NCBI RefSeq assembly: GCF_003344925.1
Contig: NZ_CP031188.1
Location: 2,795,001-2,859,000 of the forward strand
Direction: 5' to 3'
Source: Flavobacterium arcticum
Lineage (GTDB): Bacteria > Bacteroidota > Bacteroidia > Flavobacteriales > Flavobacteriaceae
DNA: 64,000 nucleotides
The translations under genes were made by a program, and so were the position numbers. The notes under the pieces are model-generated. The model did no database searches and was not told where the DNA came from. It worked only from the letters and a program-made list of their open reading frames with translations. Numbering within the stretch: position 1 is the first letter of the stretch; every line of letters starts with the position of its first letter. Positions 57,435 through 64,000 of this stretch are shown here, one piece after another.

Positions 57435-57598
57435 TACATAAAAATACTTTAAATTAATACTTGTAATAACTTTAAGGCTAAATATGTAAAACAATACTAC
57501 TACTATATATACTATAAAGGCTACATAAAACGTTTGCTTTTTGCTGTCTTTTGCTATACTCGCATTGAGCATATAGGAAAAAGGTGTAAATTCGCAAA

Positions 57599-58612
57599 AT
57601 GATGATAAAAGAAGATATAGAGGCGATTAAAGCATTACTAGCCTCTCCTAAAAAAATTGTAATAACCATGCACCGCAACCCTGACGGTGATGCAATGGGC
57701 TCTACGTTAGGATTATACCATTTTTTAAAACAAAAAGGGCATCAGCCTACCGTTATAGCTCCCAATGAGTTTCCTGATTTCTTACAATGGTTACCAGGAT
57801 CGGAAAATGTAATTGTTTTTGAAAGAGAAAATGATACTGCGGTAAAAATACTAGATGAAGCCGAAATAATTTTTACACTCGATTTTAATACCCTTGGTCG
57901 TACAGGTGATTCTATGCAAAAAGTATTAGAAAAACTAGACAAGACCTATATAATGATAGACCATCATCAAAAACCTGATGATTATGCTCAATATATATTC
58001 TCTGATACTAGCTATGGCTCTACCTGCGAAATGATATATCATTTCATGCATAGTTTGGGCGAAGGCAATACTTTAAATAAAACTATTGCAACCTGCTTAT
58101 ATACGGGTATTGTTACCGATTCTGGCTCATTTCGATACCCATCTACTACAGGAACTACACACCGTGTAGTTGCCGATTTTATAGACTTAGGAATAGACAA
58201 TAGTAAAATTCACAGTTTATTATTTGATAACAATTCGGCAAATAGAATACATATTTTGGCAAGGGCTTTGCAGAACATGACTGTATTGCCAGAGCATAAA
58301 ACATCATATAGTTATCTTAGCCAAGAAGAATTATCTAGCCTAGGAAATACTAAAGGTGATACAGAGGGTATTGTAAACTATGGCCTTAGTATAAAAAATA
58401 TTATGTTTACTGCTTTCTTTACCGAAAATAAAGATGAAGGTATTGTAAAAATATCTTTCCGATCTAAAGAAGGCTTCGATGTAAATCAATATGCTCGTGA
58501 GCATTTTAGTGGCGGAGGGCATATTAATGCAGCAGGTGGTAAATCGACTGAATTACTCGAAGCTACTATCCAAAAATTTATTGCTACTTTAGCAAACATA
58601 AAAATTGATTGA
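57599..58612 (+). CDS. nrnA: Bifunctional oligoribonuclease / PAP phosphatase (DHH family)
   Basis: This 337-residue DHH/DHHA1 phosphoesterase degrades short RNA and pAp. Motifs visible are MHRNPDGDA (about 24-32), IFTLDFNTLG, IDHHQKPDDY with the DHH (near 120), and the C-terminal DHHA1 site FSGGGHINAAGG (near 302). Two ATGs lie in a row at 57599 and 57602, and either could be the start. It is followed by gldI after 3 nt, an arrangement I recall in other gliding Flavobacteria. Confidence 0.93.
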   Translation: MMIKEDIEAIKALLASPKKIVITMHRNPDGDAMGSTLGLYHFLKQKGHQPTVIAPNEFPDFLQWLPGSENVIVFERENDTAVKILDEAEIIFTLDFNTLGRTGDSMQKVLEKLDKTYIMIDHHQKPDDYAQYIFSDTSYGSTCEMIYHFMHSLGEGNTLNKTIATCLYTGIVTDSGSFRYPSTTGTTHRVVADFIDLGIDNSKIHSLLFDNNSANRIHILARALQNMTVLPEHKTSYSYLSQEELSSLGNTKGDTEGIVNYGLSIKNIMFTAFFTENKDEGIVKISFRSKEGFDVNQYAREHFSGGGHINAAGGKSTELLEATIQKFIATLANIKID

Positions 58613-58615
58613 GAG

Positions 58616-59179
58616 ATGAGGAAGGTTTTTTTAACAGCTCTATTTTTAATGGGCATAGTACTTACAGGATGCTCACAACAACAGCAAGCCAGACGACCAG
58701 TGTCTAGAACTTCGGGTTCTGCATTTATAGATAAATCTGTAGAGCGTAATAGAAAACTTATTGCTGAAGAAGAAGCTATTATTGACTCTATTATTAAAAG
58801 CAATCCGCATATTGATTATATTGCTTCAGATAAAGGTTATTGGTATCACTATGAAGTAAAAAACACGCAAGATACTGTTACACCAAAAAGAGGTGATGTT
58901 GCTTTTTTTAATTATGATGTTAAAGACCTTAATGGCAATACTATATATAGCGAAGCAGAATTGCGTCCGCAAACCTATTATGTAGATAAAGAGAATATAA
59001 TGATGGGACTTCGTAGCGGTATTAAACTAATGAGAGAAGGCGAAAAGGTTACTTTTCTATTCCCTTCTAATATGGGGTATGGTTATCATGGTGATAATAA
59101 CAAAATTGGTGTAAACCAGCCTTTAGTATGTACCGTTACTCTTAGTGATATAAAACCTGAAACTGAAGTAAAAGAATAA
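58616..59179 (+). CDS. gldI: Gliding motility lipoprotein GldI (FKBP-type peptidyl-prolyl isomerase)
   Basis: The 187-residue lipoprotein (Cys19 in LTGCSQQQ) has an FKBP fold in residues of about 90-180, with KRGDVAFFNYDVKDLNG, LRSGIKLMREGEKVTFLFPS and MGYGYHG. GldI is required for gliding in Flavobacterium johnsoniae and is thought to help fold envelope proteins of the type IX secretion/gliding machinery. It lies directly between nrnA and a second PPIase, all on the plus strand, and is transcribed with them. Confidence 0.9.
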   Translation: MRKVFLTALFLMGIVLTGCSQQQQARRPVSRTSGSAFIDKSVERNRKLIAEEEAIIDSIIKSNPHIDYIASDKGYWYHYEVKNTQDTVTPKRGDVAFFNYDVKDLNGNTIYSEAELRPQTYYVDKENIMMGLRSGIKLMREGEKVTFLFPSNMGYGYHGDNNKIGVNQPLVCTVTLSDIKPETEVKE

Positions 59180-59192
59180 TAACTAACTATAA

Positions 59193-60302
59193 ATGAAACC
59201 AATGACAAGTCTTTTTTTAAGTGTATTTGCCCTTTTATTTTCGTGTAAAAACACTGGAGATACACAATCTTACGGAAAACTAGAAGATGGTATGTATGCC
59301 AAAATAGAAACGAATAAAGGAAATATATTATTAGTATTAGAGTTTGAAAAAACACCTCTTACAGTAGCCAACTTTGTGAGTCTTGCTGAAGGAGATAATG
59401 ACATGGTTAGCGAAGATTTGAAAGACAAACCTTTCTATGATGGGCTTAAATTTCACCGTGTTATTAAAGATTTTATGATACAAACTGGCGACCCAAAAGG
59501 AGATGGTTCTGGCGGACCTGGATATAAATTTCCTGATGAAATAACCGATTTAAAACACGATAAAGGAGGCATCTTATCTATGGCTAATGCAGGATCTGGT
59601 ACTAATGGTAGTCAATTTTTTATAACTCATAAAGCAACTCCTCACCTTGACGGAAAACATACTGTATTTGGACATGTAATAGAAGGTATGGATGTAGTAA
59701 ACCTAATAGAGCAAGACGATATAATAAAATCTGTTAAGATAATTCGTGTAGGACGCGATGCTAAAAAATTTAAAGCTGCAAAAATATTTAAAAACACTCT
59801 AGAGGATGCTATAAAGGCACAAAAAGAAGAAGAAGAAGCTGCTAACAAAGTAAAAGCAGAGAAAGCTGCCTATTTTGCGAAACTAAAAGAAAGTGGTACT
59901 ACTACAAGCTCTGGTTTAACGTATGTTATTATAGAAAAGGGTAACGGACAAAAACCAAACATTGGTACTACAGTAGATCTTGATTATTCAGGATTTCTTG
60001 AAAATGGTTTCTTATTCGATTCAAGTATTGCAGAGGTTGCCAAAAAATTTGGTAATTATATTCCACAAAAAGATGCCGCTGGTGCTTATAAGCCAATACC
60101 TTTTAAGGTAGGTACAAAATCAGGTATGATACCTGGTTTTATAGAAGGTATAGAGCAAATGGGACTAGGCGATAAAGCAATTATATTTATACCTGCTCAT
60201 TTAGGATATGGCGAAAGAGGTAACCCTAGGGGTAAAATACCAGGAAATGCTACTATAGTATTTGAGCTTGAAATGATGGAAAGCACACCTGCTACTAATT
60301 AA
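59193..60302 (+). CDS. Cyclophilin-FKBP fusion peptidyl-prolyl isomerase (lipoprotein)
   Basis: The 369-residue protein has a lipoprotein signal (LLFSC, Cys18). A cyclophilin domain comes first (about 35-185), with [42 protein letters not shown] and the catalytic Arg in HRV. Then a charged helical linker (about 200-235) leads into an FKBP domain (about 240-365), with [36 protein letters not shown] and LGYGERG. Two different PPIase folds in one chain is an uncommon build, but it is known in Bacteroidota. It follows gldI by 13 nt and a long terminator closes the unit. Confidence 0.9.
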   Translation: MKPMTSLFLSVFALLFSCKNTGDTQSYGKLEDGMYAKIETNKGNILLVLEFEKTPLTVANFVSLAEGDNDMVSEDLKDKPFYDGLKFHRVIKDFMIQTGDPKGDGSGGPGYKFPDEITDLKHDKGGILSMANAGSGTNGSQFFITHKATPHLDGKHTVFGHVIEGMDVVNLIEQDDIIKSVKIIRVGRDAKKFKAAKIFKNTLEDAIKAQKEEEEAANKVKAEKAAYFAKLKESGTTTSSGLTYVIIEKGNGQKPNIGTTVDLDYSGFLENGFLFDSSIAEVAKKFGNYIPQKDAAGAYKPIPFKVGTKSGMIPGFIEGIEQMGLGDKAIIFIPAHLGYGERGNPRGKIPGNATIVFELEMMESTPATN

Positions 60303-60320
60303 TATTGCTTTATTAAAATT

Positions 60321-60358
60321 ACAACAAAAAGGGTTTAGTATTAAACCCTTTTTGTTGT
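60321..60358 (+). terminator. Terminator of the nrnA-gldI-PPIase operon
   Basis: ACAACAAAAAGGGTTTA pairs with TAAACCCTTTTTGTTGT around a short loop. It lies about 20 nt after the stop codon. Confidence 0.87.
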
Positions 60359-60408
60359 TTAAGTAATTACAGTACTAGCAACATAATATCTTTTTAAAGA
60401 TTTATAGT

Positions 60409-61258
60409 ATGGATTTAGTTTTTAAAGATGGTAAAACCAATGCTCATTTTCAAATTATATGTGAAAATGAAGATTTTGATAGGCTATATTTTACACGTAA
60501 TAAAGAAGATAAATTACTTACCATTGCTTGGAATAGAGGAAAAACACAAAAAATAACTATTGATGAAATAGTATATAATTTTCCTGTAAATGCTATTCTG
60601 CCATTAATGACTAACCAAAGTTTTAGGTTTGAAGATTCAGAAACAATTGTTGCTTGGCAATTTAATAGAGATTTCTATTGTATAATAGATCATGATCAAG
60701 AAATAAGTTGTGTGGGTTTTTTATTTTATGGATCATCCGAAACCATGTTTATACTACCTAATGAAAAGGAAACCGAAAAAATAACGGCATTACTACATGT
60801 TTTTAAAGATGAGTTTGAAACTGATGATACAATACAAGGCGAAATGCTCCGCCTGCTATTAGCAAGACTAATTATAACCGTTACACGACTGGCAAAACAA
60901 CAATATATAGCCCCGTGAAGATGGTAGTAAGTTTAGCTTATACCGTGAGTATAATATAATGGTAGAAAATAATTATCGTAAGCATCATGAAGTGCAGTAT
61001 TATGCCTCGGCACTCAATAAATCGCCAAAAACACTAGCTAATGTATTTGCATTGTATGGTAAAAAGACACCTTTACAAATTATTCAAGAGCGAGTAGTAA
61101 ACGAAGCAAAACGACTATTATATTATACTGACAAATCTATAAAAGAAATTGCAGTCGAAACAGGTTTTGAAGACACTTCACATTTTAGTCGTTTTTTTAA
61201 AAAACAGACCTCTTTTACCCCTACTGAGTTTAAAAACAGCATAAAAAAGGTAGAATAA
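60409..61258 (+). pseudogene. AraC-family regulator interrupted by a frameshift
   Basis: The first frame (60409-60918) encodes 169 residues of an N-terminal ligand-binding domain and stops at TGA after KQQYIAP. The +1 frame continues without a break from about 60911 with REDGSKFSLYREY, then MVENNYRKHHEVQYYASALN and the AraC HTH (ASALNKSPKTLANVFALYG; IKEIAVETGFEDTSHFSRFF), ending at 61258. Removing one C from the run of four at 60911-60914 joins both parts into one protein of about 280 residues. The regulator is thus disrupted by a one-base insertion, or the base is a sequencing error. The AhpD-like gene downstream is its probable former target. Confidence 0.82.
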
Positions 61259-61365
61259 GGAAGAATTGACCACACGTCGGGAACTTTATCTATTTCTCAA
61301 GATTACTATCTGTCGCATCTTTGTACTGTCAATAACGACAAACAAAAAATTTAAGATAAAGTAAT

Positions 61366-61917
61366 ATGAAAAATTTCACAGTTCCTACAAGAGAAGAAGT
61401 TTCTGAAAATAATCAAGCAATTTTCGATAACCTAAAAAAAGGTATTGGTATGGTACCTAACCTTTATGCATACTTTACTAAAAGTGAAACAGCATTAGGA
61501 GACTACCTTGCACTACAAAACAGAAAAACATCTTTAAGACCAAAAGAAAAAGAAGTTGTAAACCTTGTAGTAAGCCAAGTTAATACTTGTGACTATTGTC
61601 TTGCTGCTCATACTGCCATTGGAAAAATGAATGGCTTTACTGATGAACAAATACTAGAAATAAGAAAAGGAAGTGCTAGCTTTGATAGTAAAATAGATGC
61701 ATTGGCTAAATTTACTAAAGAGATTACTGTAAATAGAGGTAAAGCATCAGTAGCAACTACCGAGGCACTACTTGTAGCAGGCTATACCGAAACTAGTCTT
61801 GTAGATATTATTTTACTAATAGGCGATAAAACAGTATCTAACTTTATTTATGGTGCTGCTCAGTTCCCTGTCGATTTTCCTGCTGCCCCAGCATTATATG
61901 GTGTAGAGGCTGTATAA
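61366..61917 (+). CDS. Carboxymuconolactone decarboxylase / AhpD-family peroxidase-like protein
   Basis: The 183-residue protein has the AhpD redox motif Cys75-x-x-Cys78-x3-His82 (NTCDYCLAAHTA), followed by the helical CMD fold (DGEQILEIRKGSASFDSK-like region and the C-terminal SNFIYGAAQFPVDFP). Such proteins reduce hydroperoxides with thiols. The gene sits 108 nt behind the broken AraC regulator, a pairing typical of this phylum. It may be expressed without control now. A terminator follows. Confidence 0.87.
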   Translation: MKNFTVPTREEVSENNQAIFDNLKKGIGMVPNLYAYFTKSETALGDYLALQNRKTSLRPKEKEVVNLVVSQVNTCDYCLAAHTAIGKMNGFTDEQILEIRKGSASFDSKIDALAKFTKEITVNRGKASVATTEALLVAGYTETSLVDIILLIGDKTVSNFIYGAAQFPVDFPAAPALYGVEAV

Positions 61918-61944
61918 TAAATGATGTAAGAAAGCATAAATATA

Positions 61945-61976
61945 AAAAAGGGTGTTATTAATAACACCCTTTTTTA
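61945..61976. terminator. Bidirectional terminator
   Basis: AAAAAGGGTGTTATT pairs with AATAACACCCTTTTT around a 2-nt centre (a tighter loop is likely), with T-runs on both sides. It lies between the AhpD-like gene and the minus-strand SGNH gene ending at 62000. Confidence 0.88.
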
Positions 61977-61999
61977 TATTTATTGTATTTTAATGTTAT

Positions 62000-63235
62000 T
62001 TACTGCCTTACAATCTTTATTGTTTTAAAAGAATTATTATAATCTATCTTTAAAAAATAAGCTCCTTTAGATAAATCTGAAACAGAAATAGTATTGTTTA
62101 AAACATTATCAAAATGTTTAATTTCTTGTCCTAATACGGTATAAATAGAAACGTTAAACGTTTTATTTTCTAATCCTTTAATATAAATATTACCCGTAGT
62201 AGGGTTTGGGTATAGCATTACTGCATTTATGCTTTCATTCTGTAAGCTTAAAAAATTTATATTAATCATTTTTGTAAACTCATGAACTCTTCCGCATTTA
62301 TTGATCGTTAAAACAACTTCAAAATCACCATTTTCATTATAAGTATGAACTGGATTATCATTTATCGAATTATTTTCGTCTCCAAAATCCCAAGTGATAT
62401 CGTCTGAGGTATGAGGGTAAGTAAATGTTACTTCGTTATCATTTACAGTATAATTAAAGTTTGCTACATAATCCCAATCATCTATAGCATCAAAAACTAT
62501 TGTTTTAGCTGCCAACCTTATAGTATTTGCAACATCATCAGACAAATCTGAATTCCATGTAATCAATGCTGGATCTTTTTTATAAATTATAGTATAAAAC
62601 GCACAAGCGGCAGCATAAGTACCTGCTAATGAAGGATGAGACCCATCTCCCGAATATAAATTAATTTCAGGACTATTAGTGCGTAAATAACGCCATACAG
62701 CACCCGCTGGGGCTACTTCTGCATTGTTTTGTTCTGCCATATAAATATAAGAAGCCCTAAGTGCATCATCCATACCTTCATAGGTACAAACCCATGGAGC
62801 AAACTCACAATTATTTGCATCTCCATTTTCTCTCCCCCAAGTCATATAGAACAAAGGTTGTGAGCATGCATTATTAGCTCTAATAGCATTACTTAGCTGC
62901 TCTGCATAAGGGTAAAGCTCTACTTCCATTTGCGCCTGTCCCCAAGAAGGTTCTTGGCTTTGCGCTTGTAACGCTACAAAATCCCATTCATCTGCATTTA
63001 TTTTATTTAAAGTTGTTGTATTAGCAGCATGGTTTATAAGCCGTTGTCCCCCTGGAGTGTTCGAATCATAAATAAGAACATCTCCTGTATTAATCGCCAT
63101 ATTGCTTACCATTAAAGGCAAATTATTAACAGCTGTATAGCTATTACCTATAAATAAAACTTTTTTTGATAATTGACCAAATGATGTAACACTAACCCCT
63201 AAAATTAGGGTTAGCGAAAGTAATTTCTTTTTCAT
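62000..63235 (-). CDS. Secreted SGNH hydrolase with PKD domain and type IX sorting signal
   Basis: The 411-residue protein has a signal peptide (MKKKLLSLTLILGVSVTSFG, cleavage near 20). An SGNH/GDSL hydrolase domain follows (about 25-215), with Ser32 in LFIGNSYTA and the Asp/His pair in SGDGSHPSLAG. A PKD-like domain (about 245-330) includes DITWDFGDENNSINDNPVHTYNENGDFEVV. The C-terminus (about 340-411, LYPNPTTGNIYIKG...LSKGAYFLKI) is a type A type IX sorting domain that directs secretion and surface attachment. The substrate is likely an acetylated or acylated glycan, but it cannot be read. ATG 63235 is chosen as the start of the signal. Confidence 0.87.
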   Translation of the reverse strand: MKKKLLSLTLILGVSVTSFGQLSKKVLFIGNSYTAVNNLPLMVSNMAINTGDVLIYDSNTPGGQRLINHAANTTTLNKINADEWDFVALQAQSQEPSWGQAQMEVELYPYAEQLSNAIRANNACSQPLFYMTWGRENGDANNCEFAPWVCTYEGMDDALRASYIYMAEQNNAEVAPAGAVWRYLRTNSPEINLYSGDGSHPSLAGTYAAACAFYTIIYKKDPALITWNSDLSDDVANTIRLAAKTIVFDAIDDWDYVANFNYTVNDNEVTFTYPHTSDDITWDFGDENNSINDNPVHTYNENGDFEVVLTINKCGRVHEFTKMININFLSLQNESINAVMLYPNPTTGNIYIKGLENKTFNVSIYTVLGQEIKHFDNVLNNTISVSDLSKGAYFLKIDYNNSFKTIKIVRQ

Positions 63236-63342
63236 TTTTTGGTCTAAAAATAGATAAAAAATAAACATATCTCAAAAAAAACACATTTATTTTAAACTAT
63301 ATATAAAATTAAAAATTATAAAAGATCTTATATCTTTAACTA

Positions 63343-63780
63343 TTATCCTTTAAAGTACCATTCAAATTCATCTTGATTACTAATTACTGCACCAAGCTCT
63401 ACTCTTACAACTTCGCCAAACTCTACCACAAAAATAATCCAGTTATCCTCATTAAAATAATTATCTAACGAGTCGAAAACTTCATTTTCAAAGCCCTTAA
63501 TCTTATTCTCTTTAAGTTTCGGTTGTATTGTTTCCCATTCTTGACCAATACATGGCATAGAAAAAATTTCTAATTCAGGGTGCGAAGCTATAATATACCC
63601 CAATCTAAAAAGTTCATCTTCATAAAACGTAAGGCGTAGTTTTTTATCGTTATATAAATAGATAATGTTCTTGTCATCATCTTTATACTTTTTGTCTGGT
63701 TTTCCGTATAATGCTTCAACATTTTTTGGTAACATTCCAAACTCCAGTTCAGCTATTCCTCTTTTTAAATTTATTTTCAT
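63343..63780 (-). CDS. Unknown soluble protein
   Basis: The 145-residue protein has no signal and starts MKINLKRGIAELEFGMLPKNVEALYGKPDKK. It is acidic and mixed alpha/beta, with strands such as NIIYLYNDKKLRLTFYEDELFRLGYII and VVEFGEVVRVELGAV. Its size and acidic character recall the immunity proteins found beside polymorphic toxins, but the gene upstream is not recognisable as a toxin. It starts 5 nt after the stop of the partial gene, so the two are in one transcript. No family is assigned. Confidence 0.6.
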   Translation of the reverse strand: MKINLKRGIAELEFGMLPKNVEALYGKPDKKYKDDDKNIIYLYNDKKLRLTFYEDELFRLGYIIASHPELEIFSMPCIGQEWETIQPKLKENKIKGFENEVFDSLDNYFNEDNWIIFVVEFGEVVRVELGAVISNQDEFEWYFKG

Positions 63781-63785
63781 AATTA

Positions 63786-64000
63786 TTAGTTTTTTATTTT
63801 AGATCCTTGCTTTACTATTATTTCAGACCCTTCGGCTAAATATACTGAGATAGGTTTTGCTTCTTGTAAAAAAGAAAAATCATTACCATATACTTTAGCA
63901 AAGTTAACATTTACTTCGTAGTCTTTTACAGGATATATTTGCCAACGCGGATGAGCTACTTCATACTCTGATGTTACCTCATCATTCACTTTGGTATAGC
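63786..64000 (-). CDS. 3' end of an unknown gene, cut by the window edge
   Basis: The last 71 codons of a frame that is still open at position 64000 are visible. A GTG at 63989 could start a short version, but the frame upstream remains open (YTKV...), so the gene most likely continues outside. The visible end reads HPRWQIYPVKDYEVNVNFAK and then SVYLAEGSEIIVKQGSKIKN, beta-rich and without a known domain. Its stop lies 5 nt before the next gene. Confidence 0.55.
   Translation of the reverse strand, partial: YTKVNDEVTSEYEVAHPRWQIYPVKDYEVNVNFAKVYGNDFSFLQEAKPISVYLAEGSEIIVKQGSKIKN

Noticed and set aside
63198..63216. Inverted repeat TAACCCCTAAAATTAGGGTTA
   Set aside because: It lies inside the signal peptide codons of the SGNH gene and has no T-run, so it is not a terminator.

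Overview
The window is a low-GC bacterial chromosome segment from a member of the Bacteroidota, almost certainly a Flavobacteriaceae (Flavobacterium-like). The reasons are promoters of the TTG-N19-TAnnTTTG type, little use of Shine-Dalgarno sites, a gliding-motility lipoprotein (GldI), a type IX secretion C-terminal sorting domain, bacillithiol synthesis (BshB1), menaquinone genes and many small lipoproteins with a short signal and a 'SC' lipobox. The species cannot be named from the sequence.

Layout. Positions 1-2250 hold the start of an rRNA operon on the minus strand (16S, tRNA-Ile, tRNA-Ala, 5' end of 23S). Upstream of it lie three spaced promoter-like repeats. Positions 3015-3409 carry a strongly decayed remnant of a YyaL/DUF255 thioredoxin-domain gene. 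From 3473 to 5917 come tRNA-His, bshB1 and a menF/hotdog-thioesterase pair on the minus strand. From 6079 to 12683 come two lipoproteins, a zinc-ribbon protein and purL. From 12762 to 14817 there is a pair of paralogous unknown exported proteins and a PhnA-like protein. From 15118 to 25404 lies a fatty-acid degradation block: acyl-CoA synthetase, two unknown genes, then marR-fadB-fadA-fadE. From 25552 to 37244 the genes are mixed housekeeping and stress: a FAD oxidoreductase, a LETM1-like protein, a carbonic anhydrase/SulP pair, dps divergent from oxyR, a DUF4920/heme-motif/mnmD cluster, ilvE and a MazG-like protein. From 37252 to 44140 come a TPR histidine kinase with its LuxR-type regulator, an LpoB/COG3014 lipoprotein group and an SRPBCC protein. 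From 44137 to 56600 nearly everything is on the minus strand: tcdA, a TatD-family gene cut by a stop codon, mnmA, a YwqK/MORN protein, yidC, pyrG, DUF3820, OsmC, two LysM proteins and guaA. From 56757 to 61917 come a DUF4919 protein, nrnA, gldI, a cyclophilin-FKBP fusion, a frameshifted AraC regulator and an AhpD-like protein. The window ends with a type IX-sorted SGNH hydrolase and two unknown genes, the last cut by the window edge.

How the genes fit together. The fad block would activate fatty acids and oxidise them, probably under the MarR regulator. Carbonic anhydrase plus SulP looks like a bicarbonate supply module. OxyR/Dps is a peroxide defence pair. GldI and the second peptidyl-prolyl isomerase probably help fold envelope proteins for gliding. 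I saw no phage, insertion sequence, CRISPR array or obvious genomic island. The least ordinary signals are three broken genes (YyaL remnant, TatD stop, AraC frameshift), the repeated rRNA promoters, and the unknown paralog pair with a 16-bp palindrome upstream. I found no convincing new multi-gene system.
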